A DNA stretch of 64,000 nucleotides from JAUYQR01 sp963822435 (lineage in GTDB: Bacteria > Pseudomonadota > Alphaproteobacteria > Rhodobacterales > Rhodobacteraceae), in assembly GCA_963822435.1 (NCBI GenBank), contig CAWGHN010000005.1, forward strand, positions 1 to 64,000, given 5' to 3'. A model generated the notes under the pieces. The model saw only the letters and a program-made list of their open reading frames with translations. It had not been told where the DNA came from and ran no database searches. This document shows positions 12,992-22,497 of the stretch, one piece after another. The translations under genes and the position numbers were made by a program. The number at the start of each line of letters is the position of its first letter. Within the stretch, counting starts at the first letter, position 1.

Positions 12992-13699
12992 ATGAGCAGA
13001 CTTATCACCGCCGTTTTGGCGCTATCCCCGGTTATGGCCAGCGCGCAGGCCTATGAAGGCGCGGTCGTCGACCTGCGTTACCGGCATTACGAAGACAATT
13101 CCGGCTATGATGTGAACAGCATCGGTGGCACCCTTGATGCAAGCTGGATGTTCGGCCGCGTCGGCGTGCAAGCGGGCCTGTTTCTTGGCAAGGACATCGA
13201 CAGCAGCGACGACATCGACCTGCAACACACCAGTGCGCTGGCCGTGCACCTGACGACGGATGTGTCAGACAGCCTTCGCCTTGGCGCTATGGTCTCGGCT
13301 GATGGCATTGCCGACGGCACCCAGGTCTATGCCGCCGAAGCCCTTTATCTTGGCGGTCCGATCCGCGTCGAAGCGCGCCTTGGCGACACCTTCGACAACA
13401 GCGCGCCCTACACCCTGTTCGAAGTCATGGGGTCTTACGCCATCGGCAACGCCCTGACCGCCCGCGCCGGAATGCACTATGCCGATTTCGACGAGGCCGG
13501 GTATTACGGCACGCTGTCGGTGGGGGCAGGATACAAGATTTCCGACCAGACCGAAGTCTACGCCGATCTCAAACGTCACAAGAACGACGGCGGCACGCTC
13601 TTCTCCGATGCGCGGGGCAGCGTGATCAGCCTTGGCGTCCGCTTCGACCTTGGCGGATCAACCTCCGACAAGACCTTCTCCTATATGCCGCTGAACTGA
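12992..13699 (+). CDS. Outer-membrane beta-barrel-like protein
   Basis: A 235-aa exported protein. A signal peptide MSRLITAVLALSPVMASAQA is cleaved before YEG. The mature part is made of alternating amphipathic strands rich in aromatic and acidic residues (for example VDLRYRHYEDNSGYDV and GYYGTLSVGAGYKIS), typical of a small outer-membrane barrel. A second in-frame start 60 bases upstream would destroy the signal peptide, and TGAGG precedes 12992. Function is unknown. Its 3' end overlaps the convergent MFS gene by 19 bases. Confidence 0.75.
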   Translation: MSRLITAVLALSPVMASAQAYEGAVVDLRYRHYEDNSGYDVNSIGGTLDASWMFGRVGVQAGLFLGKDIDSSDDIDLQHTSALAVHLTTDVSDSLRLGAMVSADGIADGTQVYAAEALYLGGPIRVEARLGDTFDNSAPYTLFEVMGSYAIGNALTARAGMHYADFDEAGYYGTLSVGAGYKISDQTEVYADLKRHKNDGGTLFSDARGSVISLGVRFDLGGSTSDKTFSYMPLN

Positions 13700-14874
13700 T
13701 CCTCCGGCCGCGCCAGCAGCCACAGGATCAACCCCAGCCCGACTGCCGCCAGTCCCAGACAGGCCGCATAAACGAATGGCGGCCCGCCCAATGCCAGCAG
13801 CCCCGCGCCCACCAGCGGCGCGGCGGCCGATGCAAGGATCGGTGCCACCGCCGCCGCGCCCGAGATTACCCCGAACCCGGCGCGCCCCAGAACCTCGGCA
13901 ATCAGAACCGGGCGCAGGATCGACATCAGCCCCGCCCCCGCGCCCTGGATCAGCGCGAACCCGAACACCAAAAGCGGTGCCAGCCCCGCCAGCCACAGGA
14001 TGCCACTGGCCAGCACCACCGCCGCCATCGCGCCGCGCGTCGCCTGCCCGGTCGTGACCCGCGCGCCCGCGCCCATCAGCATCAGCCGCCCCACCACCTG
14101 TGACGGCCCGATCATCGCGGCGGCCAGCGCGGCCATGCCCTCGGGCGCACCGCGGTCGGCAAACAGCACCAGCACAAAGGTGATCAGCACGCCGTGGTTC
14201 AGATAGATCGCCGTAAAGGCAGCCGCGATGATCCAGAACGCGGGCTTGCGCAACGCCGCCTGCAACACGCCCGGCGGCGTCGGGGCCTGCGTCCGTTCCG
14301 CGCGCTCGCGTCGCCGCAGATGGCGCACAGCCACCGTGTTCAGCGGAATGACCAGCGCCATGATCGCGGCAAAGACCAAAAGCGCGCCCTGCCCGCCCTG
14401 CACCTCACCCAGCCAGTGCCCCAAGGGAAACGCCAGCGTTCCGGCAAAGCCTGCCACCAGCGTGACCTTGGTGATCGCCGCTCGGGCCGCGTCGCCCAGA
14501 CGCCGGGTCAGAAAGGCGAAACAGGTTTCGTACAGACAGCCCGCCTGCGCCACACCGATCACGGCCCATGCCATCAGCCAGCCCAGATGCGTGTCCACCA
14601 CCGCCAAGGCCGCAACCCCCAGCGCGGCCAGCGCCGGCATCCAGCTCAGCATCTCGCCGCCAAGCCCTCGGTCAACCAGCCGCCCGGTAAACGGCGTCAG
14701 CACCGCCATGATCAGAAAGGCCAGTGTCGGCCCCATGGCCAGCTCGCCCTTGGTCCAGCCCGTCGCCGCCTCCAGATCGGGCAACAGCGCGGGGAAGGCA
14801 TAGTATGACCCCGCATAGATCAGCGTCTGGCCCAGCGCCAAAAGCCAGACCGCCGGGCTGTCCGATCCGCTCAC
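13681..14874 (-). CDS. MFS transporter
   Basis: A 397-aa major facilitator protein with about 12 hydrophobic segments, among them WLLALGQTLIYAGSYYAFPA at the start and VGLGLILWLLARPEDQF at the end. The loop 2-3 signature is TGRLVDRGLGGE. The start is GTG at 14874, whose bases overlap the stop of the upstream M32 peptidase gene (GTGA), so translation is coupled. Longer in-frame starts would lie inside the peptidase gene and are rejected. The substrate is unknown; the N-half resembles transporters of the oxalate/formate or monocarboxylate type. Confidence 0.8.
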   Translation of the reverse strand: MSGSDSPAVWLLALGQTLIYAGSYYAFPALLPDLEAATGWTKGELAMGPTLAFLIMAVLTPFTGRLVDRGLGGEMLSWMPALAALGVAALAVVDTHLGWLMAWAVIGVAQAGCLYETCFAFLTRRLGDAARAAITKVTLVAGFAGTLAFPLGHWLGEVQGGQGALLVFAAIMALVIPLNTVAVRHLRRRERAERTQAPTPPGVLQAALRKPAFWIIAAAFTAIYLNHGVLITFVLVLFADRGAPEGMAALAAAMIGPSQVVGRLMLMGAGARVTTGQATRGAMAAVVLASGILWLAGLAPLLVFGFALIQGAGAGLMSILRPVLIAEVLGRAGFGVISGAAAVAPILASAAAPLVGAGLLALGGPPFVYAACLGLAAVGLGLILWLLARPEDQFSGI

Positions 14875-16340
14875 AGCCCGTAGATGTCGCCGAACTTGGC
14901 TTCCAGATAGTCCAGCAGCGGCCCTTCGGTGGGGGCAAAGCCGCAGGCCTGCTCTACCGTCTCGCGCGGGGTCATCAGGGAACCGTGACGTTGCAGGTTT
15001 GCCCGCAACCACCCCGTCGCGGCCGAAACGTCACCCTTCACCATGTCGCCGTCCAGCCCCGGCAACGCCGCCCGCATCGCCTTGGTCAGGCAGCCTGCAT
15101 AGACATTGCCCAGCGTATAGGTCGGGAAATACCCAAACAGCCCGCACGACCAATGCACATCCTGCAACAGCCCGTTCGAAGGCCGGTCCACCGCCACGCC
15201 GAAATCGGCCCGGAACCGGTCGCTCCACGCGGCCTCCAGATCGGCCACCGCCAGATCCCCCCGGATCAGCGCCCGCTCCAGATCAAAGCGCATCATCACA
15301 TGCAGGTTGTAATGCACCTCGTCGGCCTCGGTGCGGATGTATCCCGCATGCACCCGGTTGACCGCGCGGTAGAAGCCTTCGGCATCCGCAATCCCGAAAT
15401 CACCGAACACCTCGCGCATCCGGCCAAACAGCCACCCGGTAAACGCCCGGCTCCGCCCGATCTGGTTCTCGTAACTCCGGCTCTGGCTTTCATGCACCCC
15501 CATTGACGCGCCCTGCCCGATCGGCGTCAGCGCGTAGGCCGGGTCAATCCCCTGCTCATAGGCCGCATGCCCGACCTCGTGGATCGTCGAGTAAAAGCAG
15601 TTGAACGGGTCCGTCTCGCTCACCCGCGTGGTGATCCGCACATCGTGCCCCGAGCCCGACGAGAACGGATGCACCGCCTTGTCCAGCCGCCCGCGGTTCC
15701 AGTCGTACCCGAACACCGTCGCCAGTTCCCGCGTCAGCGCCATCTGCGCCTCGCCGTCAAACCGCCCGACCATCCCCCTCGGCGCCTCCGCCCCCAGCAC
15801 CGCCGCCCGCAAAGCGACCAACCTTGGCCGCATCCGGTCGAACATCGCGCCAATCTCGGCCCCCGTCATCGCCGGCTCGTAATCATCCACCAGCGCGTCA
15901 TAGGGGTCACCGCCCTGCGCCAGCGCCGCCCCCTCCTCGCGCTTCAGCGCCACCACCCGCTCCAGCGTCGGCAGAAACGCCGCCACATCATCCTTGGCCC
16001 GCGCCTCGGCCCAGATCCCCTGCGCCAGCGAGGTCAGATGCGCCAACTCCTCCGCCAGACGCGCGGGCACCTTCATCGTCCGCTTGTAGACCCGCGCGAT
16101 CTGGCGCACCTGCGCCGCCCCCACCGCATCCGGAGCCTTCGCCGCCGCCAGCCACTCACCCAACCTCGGGGCCGTCCGCCGCGCGTGCAGCACGCCTTCC
16201 AGCGCCGCCATCTCCTCGGCCCGCTGGCCCGCCGCGCCGTCCGGCATCACCGTCTCCTGGTCCCAGCCCAGCCGCCCCGCCACCTGCGCCAAAGCCTCGG
16301 TCTGGCGCTGATACGCCATCAGTTCGTCAAAAGCCGTCAT
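14871..16340 (-). CDS. M32 carboxypeptidase (Taq family)
   Basis: A 489-aa zinc metallocarboxypeptidase. The active site HEXXH reads TIHEVGHAAYEQG and the family motif GVHESQSRSYENQIGRS follows. The length matches thermostable carboxypeptidase Taq-like enzymes, which are cytoplasmic and release C-terminal residues from peptides. The ATG at 16340 overlaps the stop of the upstream heme A synthase frame (ATGA), and the 3' end overlaps the MFS gene, so the three form a coupled operon. The same frame stays open upstream into the broken heme A synthase gene; that extension is not part of the peptidase. Confidence 0.93.
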   Translation of the reverse strand: MTAFDELMAYQRQTEALAQVAGRLGWDQETVMPDGAAGQRAEEMAALEGVLHARRTAPRLGEWLAAAKAPDAVGAAQVRQIARVYKRTMKVPARLAEELAHLTSLAQGIWAEARAKDDVAAFLPTLERVVALKREEGAALAQGGDPYDALVDDYEPAMTGAEIGAMFDRMRPRLVALRAAVLGAEAPRGMVGRFDGEAQMALTRELATVFGYDWNRGRLDKAVHPFSSGSGHDVRITTRVSETDPFNCFYSTIHEVGHAAYEQGIDPAYALTPIGQGASMGVHESQSRSYENQIGRSRAFTGWLFGRMREVFGDFGIADAEGFYRAVNRVHAGYIRTEADEVHYNLHVMMRFDLERALIRGDLAVADLEAAWSDRFRADFGVAVDRPSNGLLQDVHWSCGLFGYFPTYTLGNVYAGCLTKAMRAALPGLDGDMVKGDVSAATGWLRANLQRHGSLMTPRETVEQACGFAPTEGPLLDYLEAKFGDIYGL

Positions 16341-17507
16341 GCCGTTCCCTCCCGGATCGAACCCGCCACCGGGTATTGCGCCAGATGCCGCGCGCGGATG
16401 ATCAGCGCCCACAGGATCACGGCCCCCACCTGATGCGTGATCGCCACATGCACATGCGCCGCCGTCAGCACCGCCGCGATCCCCAAGGCCACCTGCGCCA
16501 GCAGCATCGCCATCACCGCGTTGAACGCCCCGCGCGTCGCCCGGTAGGCCGACGTGCGCCCGCGCAACCACACCACCACGCCAAAAGCGAACAAAAGATA
16601 CCCCGACATCCGGTGCATGAACTGCACCAGACCCGGGGTTTTCAAAGAACGCATGCCACACCGGCAGGCTGCCCCCAGCCCCATCCGGCACATAGAACGC
16701 ATCCGCCGGAAAGAACGCCCCGTTCATGTCCGGCCATGTCGGAAACGCCCGCCCCGCATCAATCCCCGCCACCAGCGCCCCAAGCAAAACTTGCAGGAAT
16801 GCGAAATGCATCAGCCCGGTCGACAGGCCAAACAGCTTCGCCTCGCGCCCACGCCGCGCTGTCATCAACTCCGCCTCGCTGCGACCAAGCAGGAACACAT
16901 ACCACGCAATCAGCCCCAGGATCACGAAGGCCAGCCCCAGATGCGTCGCAAGCCGATAGCTCGCCACATCCAGCCGCTCCCCGGACAGGCCCGAGGACAC
17001 CATCCACCAGCCGATTGCCCCCTGCGCGCCGCCCAAGGCCCCCAGCAGCAGCAACCGCCCGGTCCATCCAGACGGGATTTGCCGCGCCACCGCAAAGCCC
17101 ACGAAACCAAGCGTCCAGACAATGCCGATCATTCGGCCAAGCTGGCGATGCCCCCATTCCCACCAATAGATCGACTTGAAGGCCTCAAGGCTCATACCCT
17201 TGTTTTGCAACTGATATTCCGGGATCGCCTGATACTTGGCGAACTCCTCGGCCCAGGTCGCCTCATCCAGTGGCGGCAAGGCGCCCGTCACCGGCTTCCA
17301 CTCGGTGATCGACAGCCCCGAATCCGTCAACCGGGTCAGCCCGCCCACCGCGATCATCGTGGCAACCAGCAGGAACAGCGCCACCAGCCACAGCCGGATG
17401 CCCGCCCGCGCGCCCCGGGGCCGCGCGTCGATGCCGCCGCCCACTGGGGCCACCGGCACCGTCTGCCCCGCGCCAACCTCTTCGAAAATGCTGCGCTTGC
17501 CCGCCAT
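16337..17507 (-). pseudogene. ctaA: Heme A synthase (Cox15/CtaA), single-base frameshift
   Basis: The protein converts heme O to heme A for aa3-type cytochrome oxidase in the inner membrane. The first part is intact: MAGKRSIFEEVG, first membrane helix, GLTRLTDSGLSITEWKPVTG, HRQLGRMIG and THLGLAF. The frame breaks at about 16631-16642, where the minus strand has gaaaaccccgggtctgg. Removing one base in the C4/G3 run restores AFFENPGLVQFMHRMSGYLL. The rest, with the last helices and HVHVAITHQVGA, lies in the other frame and ends at 16337, overlapping the M32 start. Either a real mutation or a homopolymer sequencing error. The start at 17507 is chosen by similarity; 17510 and 17537 are also possible. 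Confidence 0.85.
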
Positions 17508-17654
17508 CATCCGCCCCTTGACTGATGCGCCGGACACTAGGCCCCGCCCCCACCGCCTTCAAGACCCTGCGACACCCACGCCGCCCGGCAAATCGCCGCG
17601 ACCGCACATTCATCTGTCTCGAAATATCCCCGCCGGAGGCTCCGACGCCTGCCT

Positions 17655-18902
17655 TCAGCGCAACCGCCGCAGCAACGCCAGCGACGGCTCCCCCGTCACC
17701 GGCAACCCCTGGCTCGCCTGATAGCCGCTGATCGCCGCCTTCGTCCTGGCTCCGATCACCCCGTCCGAGCCTTCGGTGTCAAACCCCGCCGCCGTCAGCC
17801 GGCGCTGCAACTCCTGCCGGTCGGCTATCGTCATCCCGGTCGCATCCGGACCGAAACTCGCCCGGATGCCGCCCCGCCCCAGCAGCCGGTCCGAAAGGTG
17901 CCCCACCCCGATCGCGTAGTTCTCGGCATTGTTGTAGCGCAGGATCACGTTGAAGTTCTGCGTCAACAGGAACGCAGGCCCTCCGCCCGATATGATCGAC
18001 CCGCCCGCCGGCACCGGCCCGCCGCCCGCAGCCGTCACCCCCAGCGCCGACCACTGTGCCGCCGACGTGCCCTTGCCGCGCCCCAGAAGCCCGGTGTTGA
18101 AGCCCGCCGGCAATGAAACCTCAGCCCCCCACGGCAGCCCGCGCGTCCAGCCCGAACGGCTCAGATAAGCCGCCGTCGAGGCCAGCGCATCCGAAGGGTC
18201 CTCCGACCAGATATCCCGCCGCCCGTCACCGGTGAAATCGACCGCGAATTCCAGATATGAGGTCGGGATGAACTGGGTATGCCCCATTGCCCCCGCCCAG
18301 CTTCCGGTCATGTTGCCCGCCGTCGTGTCGCCGTTTTCCAGAATCCGCAAGGCGGCCAGAAGCTGGCTTTCAAAGAACGCGCCGCGCCGCCCCTCATAGG
18401 CCAGCGTCGACAGGGCCGAGATCACCGGAACATTGCCGCGCCTTGTGCCGAAGAAACTCTCCAGCCCCCAGACGGCGGCCACGACATGTCCCTCCACCCC
18501 GTAGCGGCTTTCGATGGCCGCCAGCGTGCTGCCATACTGGCTCAGCTTTTGCTGGCCCAGCGACACCCGCTCCGGCGATGCGGCGATAGCAAGGTAATCC
18601 TCTAGACTGCGCTTGAACTCGGTCTGGTTGCGGTCCTTCTCGATCACTTCGGGCAGAAAGCCAGCGCCCCGGAACGCGCTCGACAGGGTGGCGGGCGATA
18701 CGCCGCGCCCCGCTGCCCGTCCCTTGAACGCCTCGACCCAGGCATCCCAGCCCGCGTCAGGCACCGCCCTCGGTGCCGGGTCCGCCGCGCGAAACCCGGC
18801 CTGCGATATGGCGCCCCGCCCGGTTGGCATGCAGGCCGCCGTCAGCGCTCCCACCCCCGCCAAAAGCGCCCACCGCCGGGAAATCCCTTGCCTGCCGTCC
18901 AT
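17655..18902 (-). CDS. Lytic murein transglycosylase (MltB-like) with peptidoglycan-binding domain
   Basis: A 415-aa cell-wall lytic enzyme. The N-terminus (RRWALLAGVGALTAACMPTG) has a lipobox LTAAC, so it is probably a lipoprotein. The SLT_2 domain (about residues 50-340) holds the catalytic glutamate in VWGLESFFGTRRG and the motif GAMGHTQFIPTSY. The C-terminal 60 residues form a PG_binding_1 domain (ELQRRLTAAGFDTEGSDGVI). I chose 18902 because the longer reading lacks a signal sequence. A 17-bp palindrome lies about 157 bp upstream, just before a possible promoter. Confidence 0.92.
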   Translation of the reverse strand: MDGRQGISRRWALLAGVGALTAACMPTGRGAISQAGFRAADPAPRAVPDAGWDAWVEAFKGRAAGRGVSPATLSSAFRGAGFLPEVIEKDRNQTEFKRSLEDYLAIAASPERVSLGQQKLSQYGSTLAAIESRYGVEGHVVAAVWGLESFFGTRRGNVPVISALSTLAYEGRRGAFFESQLLAALRILENGDTTAGNMTGSWAGAMGHTQFIPTSYLEFAVDFTGDGRRDIWSEDPSDALASTAAYLSRSGWTRGLPWGAEVSLPAGFNTGLLGRGKGTSAAQWSALGVTAAGGGPVPAGGSIISGGGPAFLLTQNFNVILRYNNAENYAIGVGHLSDRLLGRGGIRASFGPDATGMTIADRQELQRRLTAAGFDTEGSDGVIGARTKAAISGYQASQGLPVTGEPSLALLRRLR

Positions 18903-19058
18903 GCTGCGATCCTGCTCGTCTTGTTGATTGGTGAAAAGCCTACCCCAGACCGCAAGGAATGGCCAAGCCTTCCGAAACCTGGCGGGCAAACCGCCGCCCA
19001 AAACCTAACGGTTCGTTAAGGGCGAAAAATAGTCGTTCGATTTCAACGGTGTGAAAAA

Positions 19059-19075
19059 TGTCCCACGGTGGGACA
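19059..19075. promoter_or_regulatory. 17-bp palindrome, copy 1
   Basis: TGTCCCACGGTGGGACA, 8-bp perfect arms around one base. An identical copy lies at 26577-26593. On the minus strand it is followed by TTTTT, so it could act as terminator of trmJ (stop at 19081). Three bases further is a possible -35 TTCACA with an 18-base gap to TATTTT, which would serve the transglycosylase gene. Both roles are inferred. Confidence 0.55.
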
Positions 19076-19080
19076 AGGGC

Positions 19081-19815
19081 CTATTCCCCGCCGTTCTTAA
19101 GCTTCCATGCGATCTGCCGCAGCATCCCGTGAAAAGTCTGCACCTCGGCCCGCGTCAGCCCCAGCCGCCCCCACATGTTTCTCAGATTGGCCTTCATCCC
19201 CTCGGCCTTCGTGGGCGGAAAGAAGAAACTTGCCGCCTCCAGCCGCTCCTCGAAATGATCCGCCAGCCTCTCGACCTCCAGCCGCGACGCAAACTCTGTC
19301 CGCGCCAGTTCCATCATCTCCGGCGTCACCCCACCCTGCCGCCGCCACTCATACCCCAGCAACAGCACACACTGCGCCAGGTTCAAGGACGGAAACTCCG
19401 GGTTCACATCCACCGTCACGATCGCATTGGCCTGCACGATGTCATCGTTCTCCAGCCCCGCCCGCTCCGGCCCGAACAGGACACCCACCCGCTTGCCCTC
19501 CGCCGCCATCGCCCGCGTCATCTCCATCGCCCGCTCCGGCGTGACCACCAGCTTCACCAACTCGCGCCCCCGCGCGGTGGTGGCGAAAACGAAATCGCAA
19601 TCCGAAATCGAGCTGGCCACGTCCGGGAACAACCCCGCCTGATCCAGCACCCGCCCCGCCCCCGACGCCATCGCCACCGCCTTGGGGTTCGGCCAGCCGT
19701 CGCGCGGGTCCACGATCCGCATCCGCTCCAGTCCGAAGTTCAGCATCGCCCGCGCCGCCGCGCCAACGTTTTCACCCATCTGCGGGCGGACAAGCACAAA
19801 GACGGGCGGGATCAT
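19081..19815 (-). CDS. trmJ: tRNA (cytidine/uridine-2'-O-)-methyltransferase TrmJ-like
   Basis: A 244-aa SPOUT-class RNA 2'-O-methyltransferase. The three knot motifs are visible: NVGAAARAMLNFG (motif 1), LFGPERAGLEND (motif 2) and SLNLAQCVLLLGYE (motif 3). The N-terminal VFVLVRPQMGENVG and total length fit TrmJ, which methylates position 32 of tRNA. The C-terminal 80 residues form the helical extension of that family. It is a single gene divergent from the thiE-like gene. Confidence 0.9.
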   Translation of the reverse strand: MIPPVFVLVRPQMGENVGAAARAMLNFGLERMRIVDPRDGWPNPKAVAMASGAGRVLDQAGLFPDVASSISDCDFVFATTARGRELVKLVVTPERAMEMTRAMAAEGKRVGVLFGPERAGLENDDIVQANAIVTVDVNPEFPSLNLAQCVLLLGYEWRRQGGVTPEMMELARTEFASRLEVERLADHFEERLEAASFFFPPTKAEGMKANLRNMWGRLGLTRAEVQTFHGMLRQIAWKLKNGGE

Positions 19816-19941
19816 CGGTCACCTGCTGCAAGGAACGCCCGCCTGATACGCCGCGCTAGCCGTCCAGACAAGCCACCGCCTCCGGTAGCCAAGCCCGGCA
19901 AAGGCTGATAGACGGACCCCGACCAATAGCCGGAGCCCGTC

Positions 19942-20562
19942 ATGGCCGCTGAAGACCGTCCGCAGATCACCCTGATCACCCCACCCGCGTTCGAGCTGGA
20001 GCTGTTCCCCAACCGGCTCGCCGCCGTCCTCGATGCGGTCGACATCGCCTGTGTCCGTCTCTCGCTGGCCACCCGTGACGAAGATACCCTGTCGCGCTCG
20101 GCCGATGCCTGCCGCGAGGTGGCCCACGCCCGCGACGTGGCCATAGTGATCGACACTCACATCCTGATGATCGAACGGCTTGGCCTTGACGGCGTGCACC
20201 TTCTGGACGGTGCGCGGACGGTCAGGAAGGCCCGCAAAGACCTTGGCGCTGACGCCATCGTGGGCGCCTTCTGCGGCACCAGCCGTCATGAAGGCATGTC
20301 GGCGGGCGAGGCAGGCGCCGATTATGTCGCCTTCGGCCCGATTGGCGCGACCGTGCTTGGCGACGGCTCGCAGGTCGATTTCGACGTGTTCGAATGGTGG
20401 TCGCAGGTGATCGAGGTTCCCGTGATCGCAGAAGGTGCGCTGACCGCTGACCTTGTGGCGAAATACGGACCGGTCACCGATTTCTTCGGTGTCGGCGAAG
20501 AGATCTGGTCAACTGACGATCCGGTAGCCGCGCTCAAGGCATTGATCGCCCCGCTTGGCTAA
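19942..20562 (+). CDS. thiE: Thiamine phosphate synthase family protein
   Basis: A 206-aa TIM-barrel protein of the ThiE/TenI family. GADYVAFGPIGAT matches the ThiE phosphate-binding segment (GADYVGFGPIFPT-like), and DGVHLLDGARTVRKARKDLG matches the region before it. In true ThiE this enzyme joins HMP-PP and thiazole phosphate. Several residues are unusual, for example VHLLDG where most ThiE have VHLGQ, so it may be a paralogue. CGGAG precedes the ATG. It stands alone, convergent with olsA. Confidence 0.75.
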   Translation: MAAEDRPQITLITPPAFELELFPNRLAAVLDAVDIACVRLSLATRDEDTLSRSADACREVAHARDVAIVIDTHILMIERLGLDGVHLLDGARTVRKARKDLGADAIVGAFCGTSRHEGMSAGEAGADYVAFGPIGATVLGDGSQVDFDVFEWWSQVIEVPVIAEGALTADLVAKYGPVTDFFGVGEEIWSTDDPVAALKALIAPLG

Positions 20563-20565
20563 GGG

Positions 20566-21384
20566 TCAGGCGACGGCTTGGGAATGGGCGGTTCGGATCA
20601 CCCGTTCGCAATAGGTGGCTAGAACCTTGCGGTTCTCGAAGGCTTCGACCGGAACCTCGGGGTGAAACACCACCTCGACCCGGCCCCGCCGCGGCGCAGC
20701 CAACGTCTTCAGAAGGTGACCGGCGAAATCCATATCGCCCCACCAGCCGTAAAACCGGGGATCCTGCCCTTTTGGCGCAGTGAAGATGACCGTTACTGGC
20801 TGGATATGCATCTCGTGGCGCAAGCCTTCCGAAAAAAACGCCTGAAACAGCGTCGATTTGAAGGGCAGCACCCGGATCGCATCGGTGCTGGTGCCCTCGG
20901 GAAAGAACAAAAGCCGATGGCCTGACCGCAGCCGTTCTTCGAAAAGCTGTTGCTGGCGCTTTGCTTCCTGTCCCTTGCGGGTGATGAACACGGTTCCGGT
21001 CGCGCGGGCCAGCCAGCCGATGCCCGGCCAACCGCTGACCTCGGACTTGGCAACGAAGTAGACCCGCTGCGCCGCGTTCAAGGCAAAGATGTCAAGCCAA
21101 CTCGAATGGTTGGCCACGACCGCACCCTTGGCGGTCATCGGTCGGCCGGTTACGACCAACCGCAGACCAAGAATGACCAGACCAGCCCGGCAGACGGCTT
21201 GCGTGATGTAGGGGGTGATCGGCCGCGCTTGGCCGAAGAGCGGCCATTCAATCAATCGGACCAGCAGCAGGACAACAAGCCCGCCGTAGGTGATGACCGC
21301 AAGGATCGGAGCCCGGACCGCGACGCGAAGCCAGCCGGCCAATCCGATCCGGCTGGCCGGTGGCGCTGCCTCGGACCAGTTCAT
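20566..21384 (-). CDS. olsA: Lyso-ornithine lipid/1-acylglycerol-3-phosphate acyltransferase
   Basis: A 272-aa membrane-bound PlsC-family acyltransferase. The catalytic HX4D motif is NHSSWLD and the second block is FPEGTSTD; one or two hydrophobic helices precede them (LAVITYGGLVVLLLVRLIEW). It transfers a second acyl chain. The ATG at 21384 overlaps the stop of the upstream OlsB-like gene (ATGA), so the pair matches the olsBA operon that makes ornithine lipids, phosphorus-free membrane lipids. A general PlsC role cannot be ruled out from sequence. Confidence 0.85.
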   Translation of the reverse strand: MNWSEAAPPASRIGLAGWLRVAVRAPILAVITYGGLVVLLLVRLIEWPLFGQARPITPYITQAVCRAGLVILGLRLVVTGRPMTAKGAVVANHSSWLDIFALNAAQRVYFVAKSEVSGWPGIGWLARATGTVFITRKGQEAKRQQQLFEERLRSGHRLLFFPEGTSTDAIRVLPFKSTLFQAFFSEGLRHEMHIQPVTVIFTAPKGQDPRFYGWWGDMDFAGHLLKTLAAPRRGRVEVVFHPEVPVEAFENRKVLATYCERVIRTAHSQAVA

Positions 21385-22166
21385 GGCGGATGGCCCTTCT
21401 TGCGAAGGTAGAACTCGCGGTGCCGTGCCGACATTTCCGTCGTGTTCATCACTAGACAGACGTCCGTGGTGTTGAACGCGTGATCGAGCCACGCCCCGTC
21501 CGACACAAAGCCGCCCAAGCGCAGGTAGGCTTTGATCAGCGCAGGGGTCGCTGCCAGCGCGGCTTTGCGGTCAAGCCGGTCGGCGGGGATCAGGTTCATT
21601 TCCTGCCGGTTTGGTGGCAGGGCGCGCACGCGCAAGGCCGGGGGGGCAAGGTGGTGGTGGTGCAGCCACGACAGAGGCGCCGCAAGAGCCGCGCTGTCAG
21701 TGCCGTGAAAGCTGGCGGCGCCGAACAGGATTTCGATCCCTCGGTCAAGGACATACTCGGCCAGCCCGTTCCACAGATGGAACATTGCGGTGCCGCCGCG
21801 ATGGTCGCGGTGCACGCAGGACCGTCCAAGTTCTAACAGGTTGCGGCCTGACCTCAGCAGCGGACCGAGATCGAATTCGGTTTCGGAATAGAACCGGCCT
21901 GCCACAGCGCGACGGTCGCCTGGCAGCACCCGATATGCGCCGATCACATGGGTCAGCGTTGCAGGGTCGCGGCGGCGGTCAACCAGCACCAGATGGTCGA
22001 AATAAGGATCAAAGGCATCCCGCTCCAGCCGTTGAGCGTGGTCGACCAAGGGGCCGTCGCCACCAAGCTCTTCGATGAAAACCTCGTAGCGCAGGCGTTG
22101 AGCCGACAGCAGATCTGCCTCGCTTTCCGCCAGGCGAAGGACAATCGGCGGGTCTTCGGCGCTCAT
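21381..22166 (-). CDS. olsB: L-ornithine N-acyltransferase OlsB-like
   Basis: A 261-aa GNAT-fold acyltransferase of the OlsB family. Typical blocks are AQRLRYEVFIEELGG, the conserved DPYFDHLVLVD, the acidic LLELGRSCVHRDHRGG and a C-terminal SDGAWLDHAFNTTDVCLVM. It would join a 3-hydroxyacyl chain from ACP to ornithine, the first step of ornithine lipid synthesis. The start MSAEDPPIVLRLA at 22166 is preferred over one 39 bases upstream because family members begin near there. It is the first gene of the pair with olsA. Confidence 0.88.
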   Translation of the reverse strand: MSAEDPPIVLRLAESEADLLSAQRLRYEVFIEELGGDGPLVDHAQRLERDAFDPYFDHLVLVDRRRDPATLTHVIGAYRVLPGDRRAVAGRFYSETEFDLGPLLRSGRNLLELGRSCVHRDHRGGTAMFHLWNGLAEYVLDRGIEILFGAASFHGTDSAALAAPLSWLHHHHLAPPALRVRALPPNRQEMNLIPADRLDRKAALAATPALIKAYLRLGGFVSDGAWLDHAFNTTDVCLVMNTTEMSARHREFYLRKKGHPP

Positions 22167-22296
22167 GGGCAAGGCTCGCGGGGTTGATCTGACCGATCTA
22201 TGCAAAGGCCTGCATCATTGCAACGCGCAAGCCAAGCGAACTTTTCCGCTTTTCGTCTGCTAGTTGAGTTGAAAATGGAAATACACACAATACGTG

Positions 22297-22470
22297 TTAG
22301 TGACCGAAAACACGTTCAAGGGTGATCTGCTTGCTGTCTATTACCACTTTCCCGGCATGTTCGAAATTCACTGTAACGCGGCCGCCAATATTGGACTGAA
22401 CCTGACCCAGCCCCCAGCCCGGCATCCCCGGATGCCGCACCACCATACCTGGCTCCAACAGAGCATTCAT
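22297..22470 (-). CDS. DUF3553 domain-containing protein
   Basis: A 57-aa protein that fills a DUF3553 domain: it starts MNALLEPGMVVRHPG, has GWGLGQVQSNIGGRVTVNF in the middle and ends LERVFGH. Short SH3-like proteins of this family accompany chpT in many Rhodobacterales. The ATG at 22470 faces the chpT ATG at 22498 across 27 bases. The same frame stays open upstream through the antisense of chpT, but the family length shows that the start is here. Function unknown. Confidence 0.85.
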   Translation of the reverse strand: MNALLEPGMVVRHPGMPGWGLGQVQSNIGGRVTVNFEHAGKVVIDSKQITLERVFGH

Positions 22471-22497
22471 TTCAACCCAACTTTCATCGGACCCATT

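Noticed and set aside
14875..15012. Longer start for the MFS transporter
   Set aside because: It would lie inside the M32 peptidase gene; GTG at 14874 overlaps the peptidase stop and gives a normal first helix.
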